Shown here: positions 36,885 to 46,448 of the stretch, piece after piece
Position numbering within the stretch: position 1 is the first letter of the stretch
Layout of the letters: each line of letters begins with the position of its first letter
Assembly (NCBI RefSeq): GCF_013403865.1
Contig: NZ_JABFDK010000001.1
Coordinates: forward strand, 496,001-560,000
Reading direction: 5' to 3'
DNA from: Winogradskyella costae
GTDB lineage: Bacteria; Bacteroidota; Bacteroidia; Flavobacteriales; Flavobacteriaceae
Length of the DNA: 64,000 nt
Notes under the pieces: generated by a model
Seen by the model: the letters and a program-made list of their open reading frames with translations, nothing else
Database searches by the model: none
Told to the model about the DNA's origin: nothing
Position numbers and translations under genes: made by a program

Positions 36885-36960
36885 TTGTCATTCCTGCGCA
36901 GGCAGGAATCTACTATATTACTACTCTTATTGTGGATTCCTGCCTGCGCAGAAATGACAA
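36885..36960. repeat. 26-bp inverted repeat, MITE-like
   Basis: Left arm 36885-36910 and right arm 36935-36960 match at 25 of 26 positions, with core ATTCCTGCGCAGGCAGGAAT (itself palindromic) and a 24-base AT-rich centre. It fills the mraY-murD gap. The GC-rich arms contrast with the AT-rich surroundings, as for repeats of the widespread TCATTCCTGCG type. Confidence 0.85.
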
Positions 36961-36966
36961 ATTGTT

Positions 36967-38208
36967 TTATCTAATTTTCAACGTAACAATAGTTATTATC
37001 GCAAGAAGAATTCCAATAATCCAAAAACGAGTGACAATTTTACTCTCGTGATAACCTGATTTTTGATAGTGGTGATGCAACGGCGACATTTTAAAAATGC
37101 GTCGGCCTTCACCAAACTTTTTTCTGGTATATTTAAAATAGCTGACTTGTAAAATAACCGATAAATTTTCTGCTAGGAATATGCCACATAGTATCGGAAT
37201 CAACCACTCTTTTCTAACTGCAATAGCAATTACAGCTATTATTCCACCAATGGTTAAACTCCCTGTATCTCCCATAAACACCTGAGCCGGATAGGTATTG
37301 TACCACAAAAATCCAATTAATGCTCCCACGAATGCCGCGATGTAGATTGTAATTTCTTCTGCCCTTGGGATATACATAATATCTAAATATCCTGAAAAAA
37401 CGATATTACTAGAAACCCATGCAAAAATCCCAAGTGTCAATACAATTATGGCTGATGTTCCTGCAGCCAACCCATCGATACCATCTGTAAGATTTGCACC
37501 ATTTGATACTGCTGTAATTATAATAATACTAACAAGAATGAATACGAGCCATGTATACTTCTCTAAACCTGGACTAATCCATGTAATTAAATCCGAATAA
37601 TCAAATTCATTATCTTTTAAGAATGGAATGGTCGTTTTTGTCGATTTTTCTTCATCTTTAAATAATTTTGCCGCTTGCACATCTGGGTTTTCAGCGCGTA
37701 ATTCGAGTTGCTGCGCAATTGGCAATTTCTCTTTAAGCGTAACATCTTGATGAAAGAATAATGTTGCACCAACAATAATCCCTAAACCAACCTGTCCAAG
37801 CACCTTAAATTTCCCTTTTAGCCCATCTTTATCATTTTTGAATTTCTTGATATAATCATCTATAAATCCAATGGTTCCCATCCAAAGTGTGGTCACAATT
37901 AGTAAGATGATGTAGATATTTTCAAGCTTCGCTAATAACAACACAGGAATAAGGGTCGCTAGAATAATAATAATCCCACCCATTGTTGGCGTACCTGCTT
38001 TTTCAACTTGACCTTCTAATCCTAAATCACGAATCGTCTCTCCGACTTGTTGCTTTTGCAAAAATCGAATGATGCGTTTACCAAAAATTGTAGAAATCAA
38101 CAATGACAATATAATTGCCACAGCAGCTCTAAAGGTTATAAACCCAAAAAGTGATGCTCCAGGAAATTGGAACTGTTGTTCTAAATATTCAAATAAGTAA
38201 TACAGCAT
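36967..38208 (-). CDS. mraY: Phospho-MurNAc-pentapeptide transferase (MraY)
   Basis: Integral membrane enzyme that links the MurNAc-pentapeptide to undecaprenyl phosphate to form lipid I. Visible: [12 protein letters not shown], the [15 protein letters not shown] block with catalytic aspartates, and [19 protein letters not shown] near the end. 413 residues against about 360 in E. coli: the excess lies around 135-200 (after [10 protein letters not shown]), a soluble insertion between membrane helices. The mraY stop is only 6 bases from the right arm of the repeat, and its start is 13 bases after murE. Confidence 0.96.
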   Translation of the reverse strand: MLYYLFEYLEQQFQFPGASLFGFITFRAAVAIILSLLISTIFGKRIIRFLQKQQVGETIRDLGLEGQVEKAGTPTMGGIIIILATLIPVLLLAKLENIYIILLIVTTLWMGTIGFIDDYIKKFKNDKDGLKGKFKVLGQVGLGIIVGATLFFHQDVTLKEKLPIAQQLELRAENPDVQAAKLFKDEEKSTKTTIPFLKDNEFDYSDLITWISPGLEKYTWLVFILVSIIIITAVSNGANLTDGIDGLAAGTSAIIVLTLGIFAWVSSNIVFSGYLDIMYIPRAEEITIYIAAFVGALIGFLWYNTYPAQVFMGDTGSLTIGGIIAVIAIAVRKEWLIPILCGIFLAENLSVILQVSYFKYTRKKFGEGRRIFKMSPLHHHYQKSGYHESKIVTRFWIIGILLAIITIVTLKIR

Positions 38209-38221
38209 TCTTAATTATTAT

Positions 38222-39685
38222 TTATTTCTTTAATCGTTTTAAATAGTCTTGAACGATTTTATAATCATCAAAATCAAAGCGCTCACCTTTAATCTCTTGG
38301 TATGTTTCATGCCCCTTTCCTGCAATAAGAATAATATCATTTGGTCCAGCCATCTGACAAGCTGTTTTAATTGCCTGATTCCTATCTGTTATAGATAAGG
38401 TTTTTTTAAAATTTTGAGGCTCCACTCCTTTTTCCATTTCTTCAATTATGGTTTCCGGAACTTCATTCCTTGGATTATCACTTGTTAAAATCACTTTAGT
38501 ACTTAAAGCAGAAGCGATATGCGCCATTTTTGGTCGCTTTGTTTTATCTCTATTTCCACCACAACCTACAACCGTAATCAGATTTTCGTTTTTAGTTCTG
38601 ATGTCGTTTATTGTTTCCAAAACATTCTTTAAGGCATCTGGTGTATGTGCGTAATCGACGATCGCCGTAATTTTTCCTTCAGACATAAAATATTGAAAAC
38701 GTCCTGCTACATTTTCGACCTCACTTATTAAGCGTAATATCTCAACTTTATCTAACCCTAATAATTCAGCGGCTCCATAAATCGCCAGGATATTGTAAGC
38801 ATTAAAACTCCCTATTAAGCGCGACCATAATTCACTTTCATTCAGCTTTAATAACAGACCACCAAATTCATTTTCTAAAATTTGCGCTCTATAATCCGCA
38901 TAATTTTTTAAAGCGTACGTATGCTTTTTGGCTGCCGTATTTTGAAACATCACCAAACCATTTTTATCATCAATATTGGTTAGCGCAAAAGCATCTTTCG
39001 GCAATTGATCGAAAAATCGTTTCTTTACATCTCTATATTCCGCAAACGTATTGTGATAATCCAAATGATCATGCGACAGATTTGTAAAAATGCCACCTTC
39101 AAATTTTAGACCCTCAGTTCTACTTTGATGAATACCATGAGAACTCACTTCCATAAAACAAAACTCAACACCTTCGTCGTTCATTAACTGCAAATAACTA
39201 TTAATAGTTAAAGAGTCTGGTGTGGTATGAGTCGCCTTATATTCTGTATTATCTACCATAATTTTAACGGTGGATAACAACCCTACTTTATAACCTGCTT
39301 TTTTAAACAACTGATACAATAAACTTGATACTGTTGTTTTTCCATTTGTTCCTGTTACACCAACTAATTTGAGGTTCTCAGATGGGTGACCATAAAAATT
39401 AGCCGCCATATAAGCCATAGCTTGGTTAGAGTTAGCGACTTTAATATAAGTGACACCATCTTCCAAATCCTCAGGAAGCGCCTCACAAATTATTGCCGTA
39501 GCTCCATCCTTTATCGCTTTTTCAATAAAATTATGACCATCTGTAATCGTACCTGATATAGCTACAAAAATGTCATTGACTTCTATTTGACGTGAATCAA
39601 ATTCGATTTTACCCACGGTAATACTTGTGCTGCCAACAACTGCGTTAATAGTAACCTTATATAATATGTCTTTTAATACCATCAT
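38222..39685 (-). CDS. murE: UDP-MurNAc-tripeptide synthetase MurE
   Basis: Adds the third residue of the stem peptide. 487 residues: N-terminal FDSRQIEVNDIFVAISG, P-loop GTNGKTTVSSLL near 110, HTTPDS, LSHDHLDYH, and the specificity motif DNPR in LTSDNPRNEVPE, which marks the meso-diaminopimelate-adding type. The GKGHE segment near the end is also typical. It overlaps ftsI by 4 bases (ATGA-type). The start is the first of two Met codons and could equally be the second. Confidence 0.97.
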   Translation of the reverse strand: MMVLKDILYKVTINAVVGSTSITVGKIEFDSRQIEVNDIFVAISGTITDGHNFIEKAIKDGATAIICEALPEDLEDGVTYIKVANSNQAMAYMAANFYGHPSENLKLVGVTGTNGKTTVSSLLYQLFKKAGYKVGLLSTVKIMVDNTEYKATHTTPDSLTINSYLQLMNDEGVEFCFMEVSSHGIHQSRTEGLKFEGGIFTNLSHDHLDYHNTFAEYRDVKKRFFDQLPKDAFALTNIDDKNGLVMFQNTAAKKHTYALKNYADYRAQILENEFGGLLLKLNESELWSRLIGSFNAYNILAIYGAAELLGLDKVEILRLISEVENVAGRFQYFMSEGKITAIVDYAHTPDALKNVLETINDIRTKNENLITVVGCGGNRDKTKRPKMAHIASALSTKVILTSDNPRNEVPETIIEEMEKGVEPQNFKKTLSITDRNQAIKTACQMAGPNDIILIAGKGHETYQEIKGERFDFDDYKIVQDYLKRLKK

Positions 39686-41694
39686 GACGCCTCTAAAACA
39701 ATGGTTTGATTCGTTTGTAATTTTTGATGTTTTTCTACAGACTGTTTTTTAATCACTCCATTTCCATTTAGCTTCACTCTAACATCCACCTGCAAATTCT
39801 CTAACAATGCCAACGCATCCATTGCGGACATCCCAACGACACTTGGCATTAATTCTTTATACTTGCGAGCATTTTCATAATAACTCTCAAAATCTTTATT
39901 AACTACACTACTCTTGAAGTTTTGCATCTCAACCTCATAGATAATTGGCGTATCTGTATAGATCTTTTGAGCAATTCTTTTAAATACTGGACCAGCCACA
40001 TCAGAGCCGTAAATACCTACTTTTGTGCTAGGCTTATGAATAACTACAATGCAGGAATATTTAGGATTGTCAGCAGGAAAATAACCTGCAAACGAAGAAA
40101 TATATTTCCTATTCTTATTCCACTCTTCAGTATTTGCATAATCCGTTCTCGCTGTACCGGTTTTTCCCGCCATCGAAAACGTCTGAGAATACATACGCTC
40201 ACCTGTACCACGAATGACAACATTCTTTAAAATATCTCGCATTTCATTCAAGGTCTTGTTAGAACAGATATTTTCAACAAGCACTTCTTTTTTAAACACT
40301 TCAATATTTTTATCAAAAGATTTTACTGATTTCAGAAACCTTGGCTTTATCAATTCCCCATCATTAGCAATCGCATTATAGAACGCTAAGGTTTGTAACG
40401 GTGTCATCTCAAGATTATAACCATAAGCTATAGATGGTAATGCATTTCTGCTCCAGTTCGGTGCTCCCGGCTTTGGGATGTCTGGCTTACCTTCACCTAT
40501 AATAGCAACCCCTAAAGGTTTATCCAACCCCCAAGAACTTAACCTATTTAAAAACTTCTCAGGTTGTTTTGAATAATGCTCATCTATAATGGTCGCCAAA
40601 CCAATATTTGAAGACACTTCTAGCGCACGTGCTGCAGAAATCTCCCCATAGCCGTTACCCGAATCCGTAATAACACGACCATAAAAAGACTTTCTTCCTT
40701 TTTTGGTATCAACAACAGTTGAGGTATCAATAACTTTATCCTCTAATGCCGCCATCAATGCCATCACTTTAAATGTAGAACCCGGCTCATGACTTTCTCC
40801 AACCGCATAATTTAAGCGCTCGTAGTAGTTTCCGTTTTTACTTCTTCCTAGATTAGAAATTGCTTTAATCTCTCCTGTTTTCACGTCCATCACCACGACA
40901 CAACCATGGTCTGCTTGGTAGATTTCTAACTGCTTCAACAATGAATGATGCGCTATATCTTGAATATTAACATCTATAGTCGTATAAACATCGTACCCAT
41001 CTTGTGGCTCTATTTGATCGAAATCAGCGATAGGCTTCCATTGCCCATTACCAATCTTTTGTTTTAAACGTTTTCCATTTTTACCCTGTAAATATTTTAC
41101 CCCAAACGCTCCATCAATACCTGGCCTTGTAAAATTACCATCTTCATCTTGTCTCTCATATCCTATAGTACGCTCCGCAATACCACCCATCGGATGCTCA
41201 CGTCTTGTCGTTTGCTCCACAATTAATCCTCCTTTAATTGCTCCTAGATTTAGTAAAGGAAAATTGCGCATTCTGATATAATCGGAATAGCTAATATTTC
41301 GAGCCAACAGGAAATATCTGTTTTTATTTTTTCGTGCTTTACGAATTACATTTTTATAATATGAAACTGGCTTTCCCTTGTACGCATGAAGCGAATCTGC
41401 CAAAGCTCCTATGTATTTTTCGAATGTGACGTCCTTAGCCTGAATGGCATCAATTCTAATATCATATTTTGGAATCGAAGTCGCTAGTAAGCTCCCATCA
41501 GCAGAATACACATTACCGCGATTTGCAGGAATTGGAAAATCTCTAGTTGTGCTCTTTTCTGCAAGTGCCCTATATTCATCACCCTGAATAAACTGAATAC
41601 TCACCAACTTGAACACCACAGCCAAGGCGAATACAAACATGCAGCCTGCTACGAAGTACAATCTGTTTAATATGTTTTTTTCTGTTATTGCCAA
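39682..41694 (-). CDS. ftsI: Division transpeptidase FtsI (class B PBP)
   Basis: Septal D,D-transpeptidase that cross-links peptidoglycan with FtsW. 670 residues: one N-terminal membrane helix (about 12-30), a PBP dimer domain (GNVYSADGSLLATSIP), transpeptidase motifs SxxK in PGSTFKVMALM near residue 305, SxN in SSNIGLA near 360 and KTG in AGKTGTARTD near 500, and a C-terminal PASTA-like domain (about 608-670, VVGMSAMDALALLENL). The FtsL-like gene precedes it, with a 93-base gap. Confidence 0.96.
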   Translation of the reverse strand: MAITEKNILNRLYFVAGCMFVFALAVVFKLVSIQFIQGDEYRALAEKSTTRDFPIPANRGNVYSADGSLLATSIPKYDIRIDAIQAKDVTFEKYIGALADSLHAYKGKPVSYYKNVIRKARKNKNRYFLLARNISYSDYIRMRNFPLLNLGAIKGGLIVEQTTRREHPMGGIAERTIGYERQDEDGNFTRPGIDGAFGVKYLQGKNGKRLKQKIGNGQWKPIADFDQIEPQDGYDVYTTIDVNIQDIAHHSLLKQLEIYQADHGCVVVMDVKTGEIKAISNLGRSKNGNYYERLNYAVGESHEPGSTFKVMALMAALEDKVIDTSTVVDTKKGRKSFYGRVITDSGNGYGEISAARALEVSSNIGLATIIDEHYSKQPEKFLNRLSSWGLDKPLGVAIIGEGKPDIPKPGAPNWSRNALPSIAYGYNLEMTPLQTLAFYNAIANDGELIKPRFLKSVKSFDKNIEVFKKEVLVENICSNKTLNEMRDILKNVVIRGTGERMYSQTFSMAGKTGTARTDYANTEEWNKNRKYISSFAGYFPADNPKYSCIVVIHKPSTKVGIYGSDVAGPVFKRIAQKIYTDTPIIYEVEMQNFKSSVVNKDFESYYENARKYKELMPSVVGMSAMDALALLENLQVDVRVKLNGNGVIKKQSVEKHQKLQTNQTIVLEAS

Positions 41695-41787
41695 AGCTTC
41701 TTATTATTACTATTGTGATTTTACTCGATAACCGAGATTTAATTATATTTAAGCCTATTTTAACCCTGCCTAAAATCACCAACCTCT

Positions 41788-42114
41788 TTAATCAATTGAT
41801 CTAGATGATTTAACTATTATTTTTGTTGGTGGATTTAAAGAAATACCAATACCTTTTTCGTTCATTTCCGCCTCTACAAAAGATTCTTTTTTGAGCTGCA
41901 TCAATTTTCCTTTTTTATCTACGAACGCCGAGCGTAATTCCTTAACCTCATTCGTTAAATTTGCAATCTCATATACTTTTTGATCTGCACTATGCGAGCT
42001 TGCAATCATTATGATAGCTAGAAACGAAATAAAAATGATGATACGCCAATTTTTGAACGAATCATCACTGACTAGAAACTTACCTCTTAATATTCTATAT
42101 ATGTTTTTTTTCAT
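41788..42114 (-). CDS. ftsL: FtsL-like division protein
   Basis: 108 residues: short cytoplasmic start, one membrane helix (about 25-41, IIIFISFLAIIMIASS) and a coiled-coil-like periplasmic segment (YEIANLTNEVKELRSAFVDKKGKLMQL). This is the expected size, topology and location for FtsL between rsmH and ftsI, where it forms a complex with FtsQ and DivIC. Sequence conservation in FtsL is too low for a motif call, so the name rests on context. Its start overlaps rsmH by 4 bases. Confidence 0.82.
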   Translation of the reverse strand: MKKNIYRILRGKFLVSDDSFKNWRIIIFISFLAIIMIASSHSADQKVYEIANLTNEVKELRSAFVDKKGKLMQLKKESFVEAEMNEKGIGISLNPPTKIIVKSSRSID

Positions 42115-43007
42115 ATTTTTTTGGCAATCCTCAGTTTTGCACTACGCGCTCTATTGTTTTGTTTTATTTCTTCTTTAGAAGGCACAATTAAACCTCCAAC
42201 TTTTTTCAACGGCACTTCAAAGTTCCCAAACACATCTCGTTCTGGCTCACCTTCAAATAATCCATTTCGAATAAAACGCTTTACTAAACGATCCTCTAAA
42301 GAATGGTATGAGATAAAACTTAAGCGACCATCTTTCTTTAAAACCTCAGGAGTCTGAAGTAGTAACTCTTTCAAAACTTCGATTTCCTGATTTACCTCAA
42401 TTCGAATAGCCTGATAGATTTGTGCTAAGACTTTATTTTCTTTTTGATGATTTAAAAATTGTTTTAAAGCTGCTTTTAATTGCTCACTCGTTTTAATTTC
42501 AGCATTCTTTCGCTCCTCAACAATTACCCTTGCCATTGCTGGCGCATTTCTTAATTCACCATATTGAAATAAAACAGCTCTTATTTGCTCTTCATCATAA
42601 TTATTAATAACCTCAAAAGCAGACAATTTGCTATCTTGATTCATTCGCATATCTAAATCTGCCTCAAATCGTGTTGAAAATCCGCGCTCAGCAACGTCAA
42701 ACTGATGAGACGATACACCGAAGTCTGCTAAAACACCATCAACTTCTTTAGCACCATAAAATCTTAAAAATCGTTTTACAAACCTAAAATTCTCATTAAT
42801 CAACACAAAACGATCATCATCAATTGCATTTGCTAAAGCATCCTTATCTTGATCAAAAGCATATAATTTTCCGTTTGGACCTAATCGCGATAAAATTTCC
42901 CTACTATGACCCCCACCTCCAAAGGTGACATCCACATACACTCCATCTGGCTTAATTGCTAAACCATCAACAGTTTCTTTAAGTAATACTGCGTTATGAT
43001 AATCCAT
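42111..43007 (-). CDS. rsmH: 16S rRNA m4C1402 methyltransferase RsmH
   Basis: SAM-dependent N4-methylation of C1402 in the 16S rRNA. The SAM motif DVTFGGGGHSREIL, DFGVSSHQFD, RGFSTRFEADLDMRM and the C-terminal ISYHSLEDRLVKRF block are all present. The start at 43007 (MDYHNAVLLKET) is where family members begin; an ATG at 43019 would add MTTR. The start lies inside the 3' end of mraZ, so the genes are coupled. 298 residues. Confidence 0.96.
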   Translation of the reverse strand: MDYHNAVLLKETVDGLAIKPDGVYVDVTFGGGGHSREILSRLGPNGKLYAFDQDKDALANAIDDDRFVLINENFRFVKRFLRFYGAKEVDGVLADFGVSSHQFDVAERGFSTRFEADLDMRMNQDSKLSAFEVINNYDEEQIRAVLFQYGELRNAPAMARVIVEERKNAEIKTSEQLKAALKQFLNHQKENKVLAQIYQAIRIEVNQEIEVLKELLLQTPEVLKKDGRLSFISYHSLEDRLVKRFIRNGLFEGEPERDVFGNFEVPLKKVGGLIVPSKEEIKQNNRARSAKLRIAKKI

Positions 43008-43464
43008 TCTCGTCGTCATCTTGTCCCATTACTTCCTCGGCCAAATCAGCAAAATCTTCGGCCGCATCATCAATAGCTTGTTCGTATTTATCTTTATCCC
43101 AAATCTCAAGAATATTCACTGCAGATGCTAAAACCACTTCTTTAGTAATACCAGAAAAACCGATTAAGTCCTTCGGTATCAATAAACGACCAGCACTATC
43201 TACTTCTACAATTTTAACACCAGCTGTAAAACGTCTGATAAAATCATTATTCTTTTTCTTAAAGCGGTTAAGCTTGTTTATTTTCTCCATCATTTTGTTC
43301 CACTCGGACATAGGATACAGTTCCAAACACGACTGAAACACAGCACGCTTTAAAACAAAACCATCTTGCAAAGCCGCTGACAACTGCTTTTTAAGCACAG
43401 CAGGTATCATTAGCCTTCCTTTGGCATCAGCTTTACATTCGTATGTTCCTATAAATGAATTCAA
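42994..43464 (-). CDS. mraZ: Transcriptional regulator MraZ
   Basis: First gene of the dcw cluster; MraZ is a DNA-binding AbrB-like repressor of its own operon. 156 residues with two repeats: FIGTYECKADAKGRLMIP near the start and AGRLLIPKDLIGFSG near 105. The start is taken as TTG at 43464, directly before NSFIGTYE; the frame is open further upstream to 43521, but those residues (VIFSISLNLNRYSGK) are unlike the family and would overlap the presumed regulatory DNA. Confidence 0.92.
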   Translation of the reverse strand: MNSFIGTYECKADAKGRLMIPAVLKKQLSAALQDGFVLKRAVFQSCLELYPMSEWNKMMEKINKLNRFKKKNNDFIRRFTAGVKIVEVDSAGRLLIPKDLIGFSGITKEVVLASAVNILEIWDKDKYEQAIDDAAEDFADLAEEVMGQDDDENGLS

Positions 43465-43516
43465 AAGGTTTTGTTTACCACTATAACGGTTAAGATTCAA
43501 AGATATTGAAAAAATC

Positions 43517-43541
43517 ACCACTTTTTACCACATTCTACCAC
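43517..43541 (-). promoter_or_regulatory. Likely MraZ operator: three GTGGT repeats
   Basis: On the minus strand GTGGT occurs three times (43541-43537, 43531-43527, 43521-43517), spaced exactly 10 bases. MraZ is known to bind short G-rich direct repeats at about one-helical-turn spacing in front of the dcw operon in other bacteria. The array lies 50-80 bases before the TTG start. Autoregulation is inferred. Confidence 0.65.
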
Positions 43542-43713
43542 ATTTGTTAATAAGTTTTAGTTTAAAATTGCCCCAATTTATTTTCACGTCAATGAATATC
43601 ACTTTTAAGCAATTATTTTTAAGTGGGAATTATTAACAACTCCCCACATAACATCCATCTCATAAAAAAAGTTGATATTTATTCCATATTATTTATATTC
43701 TAAAGGATTTAGT

Positions 43714-43721
43714 TATATTTG
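43714..43721 (+). promoter_or_regulatory. -7 box of the alpha/beta hydrolase gene
   Basis: TATATTTG is an exact TAnnTTTG match, 22 bases before the start codon at 43744. No -33 TTG lies at the usual spacing. Confidence 0.45.
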
Positions 43722-43743
43722 TTTCTAACACATAAGCACGAAC

Positions 43744-44514
43744 ATGCACATGGCACACCTTTTAAAGAAAGAAAAGGATTTTAGATATATTGAAGTAGGC
43801 GAAGGCACACCAATTATTGTGTTGCATGGCTTAATGGGTGGGCTCAGTAATTTTGACGGAGTCACTAAATACTTTAGCTCTAGAGGCTATAAAGTCATTA
43901 TTCCAGAACTCCCTATTTATAGCATGTCGTTATTAAAAACGAACGTCAAAAGTTTTGCTAATTATCTAAAAGATTTTATTGAGTATAAGGGCTTAGAGAA
44001 TGTTATTTTGCTAGGAAATTCTCTTGGTGGACACATAGGACTTTACCACACAAAATTATATCCTAAAAAAGTAAAAGCCTTAATTATCACCGGAAGTTCA
44101 GGACTTTACGAAAGCGCTATGGGTGGTGGCTACACCAAACGGAGCGACTACGAGGTTATGAAAAAGAAAGCACAAGAAGTCTTTTACGACCCAGCAGTAG
44201 CAACCAAAGAAATTGTAGATGAAGTCTATGAAACTGTAAATGATCGTAATAAATTGATTAAAACCTTGGCAATCGCCAAAAGTGCCATTAGACACAACAT
44301 GGCTAAAGATTTACCAAACATGACAACTCCAATATGTATTATTTGGGGGAAAAATGATAGCGTCACTCCGCCTGAAGTTGCTGAAGAGTTTCACGAATTA
44401 TTACCAGATTCTGAATTATATTGGATAGATAAGTGTGGACATGCAGCCATGATGGAACACCCAGAAGAATTTAATACAATTTTGATGAGCTGGCTTGATA
44501 AGCGCGAATTTTAG
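43744..44514 (+). CDS. Alpha/beta hydrolase
   Basis: 256 residues of the alpha/beta-hydrolase fold: oxyanion region VLHGLMGGLSNF near 28, nucleophile elbow GNSLGGH (Ser near 96), then an acid site in WGKNDSVTPP near 200, and the catalytic His in CGHAAMMEHPEEF near 236. The substrate is not readable from the sequence; esterase or C-C hydrolase type are both possible. It is divergent from mraZ and separated from engB by 139 bases with a heptamer repeat. An ATG at 43750 is an alternative start. Confidence 0.9.
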   Translation: MHMAHLLKKEKDFRYIEVGEGTPIIVLHGLMGGLSNFDGVTKYFSSRGYKVIIPELPIYSMSLLKTNVKSFANYLKDFIEYKGLENVILLGNSLGGHIGLYHTKLYPKKVKALIITGSSGLYESAMGGGYTKRSDYEVMKKKAQEVFYDPAVATKEIVDEVYETVNDRNKLIKTLAIAKSAIRHNMAKDLPNMTTPICIIWGKNDSVTPPEVAEEFHELLPDSELYWIDKCGHAAMMEHPEEFNTILMSWLDKREF

Positions 44515-44521
44515 AGTAAGC

Positions 44522-44556
44522 AAAAAGCTCGAAGACTGAAGTTGAGAGCACGAAGT
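44522..44556. repeat. Five degenerate heptamers (consensus CGAAGT-like)
   Basis: AAAAAGC TCGAAGA CTGAAGT TGAGAGC ACGAAGT follow the hydrolase stop in a 7-bp rhythm. Compare the AGCTCTT-type array at 5487-5521. Function is unknown. Confidence 0.45.
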
Positions 44557-44653
44557 AAAAAACATCACTAGCCTATTTCCATTATACCCCTATTTTACTT
44601 CACAAAAAAATAAGTTTAATTAAATAAGATTCCTGTTTTCACAGGAACTAAAG

Positions 44654-45271
44654 ATGAAAATAAAATCAGCTGAATTTATCGTTAGTAATTCTGAAGTGGC
44701 AAAATGCCCGAAGAACAACCTACCCGAATATGCCTTTATAGGGCGAAGTAATGTTGGAAAGTCATCATTAATCAACATGCTAACTGATAGAAAAAGTTTA
44801 GCGAAAACGTCTGGACGACCTGGAAAAACACAATTAATTAATCACTTTCTTATTAATGAGAATTGGCACTTAGTAGATTTACCAGGTTATGGTTATGCGC
44901 GCGTTTCAAAATCCTCTAAAAAGAAGTTTCAAAAATTCATTACCGATTATTTTGAAAAACGCCAACAATTGGTTTCTGCTTTCGTACTCGTAGATATTAG
45001 ACATAAACCGCAACCCATAGATTTAGAATTCATGAAATACATGGGCGAAAGCGAAATTCCTTTTGGTATTATATTTACCAAAGCCGACAAGTTAAAACCA
45101 AAAGCTATTGAACGTCACGTAGATGAATACTGCCAAGAGCTACTTAAATTCTGGGAAGAATTACCACCTTATTTTGTGACGTCTGCTTCTAACTACATAG
45201 GCAAGGATGATGTACTAAACTTTATTGAAGACACTAACGAAGAAATTGAACAACTAAGATCTCAAAATTAA
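44654..45271 (+). CDS. engB: Ribosome-biogenesis GTPase EngB (YihA/YsxC)
   Basis: Small GTPase needed for late assembly of the large ribosomal subunit. 205 residues: G1 GRSNVGKSS near 31, G2-like GRPGKTQLINHF, G3 DLPGYGYARVSK, G4 TKAD near 145 and G5 TSASNYIGKDD. The length fits the family's ~200. It is single, convergent with the ABC permease gene; the two stop codons are separated by one base, so the genes share a tiny intergenic space with no terminator I can see. Confidence 0.96.
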   Translation: MKIKSAEFIVSNSEVAKCPKNNLPEYAFIGRSNVGKSSLINMLTDRKSLAKTSGRPGKTQLINHFLINENWHLVDLPGYGYARVSKSSKKKFQKFITDYFEKRQQLVSAFVLVDIRHKPQPIDLEFMKYMGESEIPFGIIFTKADKLKPKAIERHVDEYCQELLKFWEELPPYFVTSASNYIGKDDVLNFIEDTNEEIEQLRSQN

Positions 45272-45272
45272 A

Positions 45273-46367
45273 TTAGGATTTCACATCCAAAGCATCACGC
45301 AAAGCATTACCCACTAACATAAAAGCCATAACCAATAGCATAATACACACTCCAGGAATGAGTGCTAAATAAGGTTTACCCAAAATAATATAATTGTAAT
45401 GATCTTTAATCATGGCTCCCCAGCTTGCCATTGGCGGTTGTGCTCCAATACCTAAGAAACTAAGGCCACTTTCTATTAAGATAGCTGCTGCAAAATTTGC
45501 TGCAGAAATAACGATTAATGGTCCAAAAATATTGGGTAAGATGTGTTTTGTGATGATTCTATAATCTTTATAACCTAAAGCTTTAGCAGCTGTTACGTAT
45601 TGCATTTCCTTAGCACTGATGATTTGCCCTCTTACCACTCTTGCTACTTCTACCCACATAGTTAAACCTACGGCTATAAACACCTGCCAAAAGCCTTTTC
45701 CTAAAGCCAAAGTAATGGCTATAACCAATAATAAGGTTGGAATTGACCACGTTACATTAATAACCCACATAATAACAGTATCCACCTTCCCGCCATAATA
45801 GCCCGCTAAACTCCCCATTAAAACCCCTACAATTAGTGAAATAAAGACAGCTACAAAACCAATAAAAAACGAGATACGAGAACCAATTAATACACGACTC
45901 AAATAATCTCTCCCATACTTATCTGTACCAAAAACAAAACTTTTAGTTTCTATATGAGATTTATAATTTGAATTCGGAAAACGCGACACCACTATTTGTT
46001 TTTTTTCACCTTGTAAGCCATCTGAAGCATATTCTACATAGTGTAAAATATCATTTTGAAGATTATACGACTGAATAGGAATCTCTGTATCTGTATTATT
46101 ATAACCAAAGAATAATTTAGAAAAAAAGTTTTGTTCCGATTCAATACCAGATGGAATCGTTAATATCTCCACTTCAAAACCAGGCGATTTTGAATGAATA
46201 GCTAAATGCATTTGATTGGCGTTTTTTGAAGCATCTGGCGCGAATACATAAGCAAACACAGAAACCAAACCAATACAAGTAATAGTACTCAAACTAAAAA
46301 CGCCCCAAAAGTTTTTCTTAAACTTTTGAAGCGCTAAGCTTGTTAATGAATTATTTTGATTAGACAT
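45273..46367 (-). CDS. Oligopeptide/dipeptide-type ABC transporter permease (DppC/OppC-like)
   Basis: Inner-membrane permease with an N-terminal membrane helix (about 22-42), an extra periplasmic domain (about 45-145) and the BPD_transp_1 region with five helices, including the cytoplasmic EAA loop AAKALGYKDYRIITKHILPN near 250. 364 residues, longer than DppC (~300) because of the periplasmic insert. No matching permease, ATPase or binding-protein gene lies in the window, so its partner subunits must be elsewhere. The solute is unknown; peptides are usual for the family. Confidence 0.9.
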   Translation of the reverse strand: MSNQNNSLTSLALQKFKKNFWGVFSLSTITCIGLVSVFAYVFAPDASKNANQMHLAIHSKSPGFEVEILTIPSGIESEQNFFSKLFFGYNNTDTEIPIQSYNLQNDILHYVEYASDGLQGEKKQIVVSRFPNSNYKSHIETKSFVFGTDKYGRDYLSRVLIGSRISFFIGFVAVFISLIVGVLMGSLAGYYGGKVDTVIMWVINVTWSIPTLLLVIAITLALGKGFWQVFIAVGLTMWVEVARVVRGQIISAKEMQYVTAAKALGYKDYRIITKHILPNIFGPLIVISAANFAAAILIESGLSFLGIGAQPPMASWGAMIKDHYNYIILGKPYLALIPGVCIMLLVMAFMLVGNALRDALDVKS

Positions 46368-46448
46368 TCATCTTTATTAATTAGCAGGCATCTTGTTTCA
46401 AACATTTAGATTTCACTAAGTAGCAAAAAACAAGGCTCTTTTATTACT

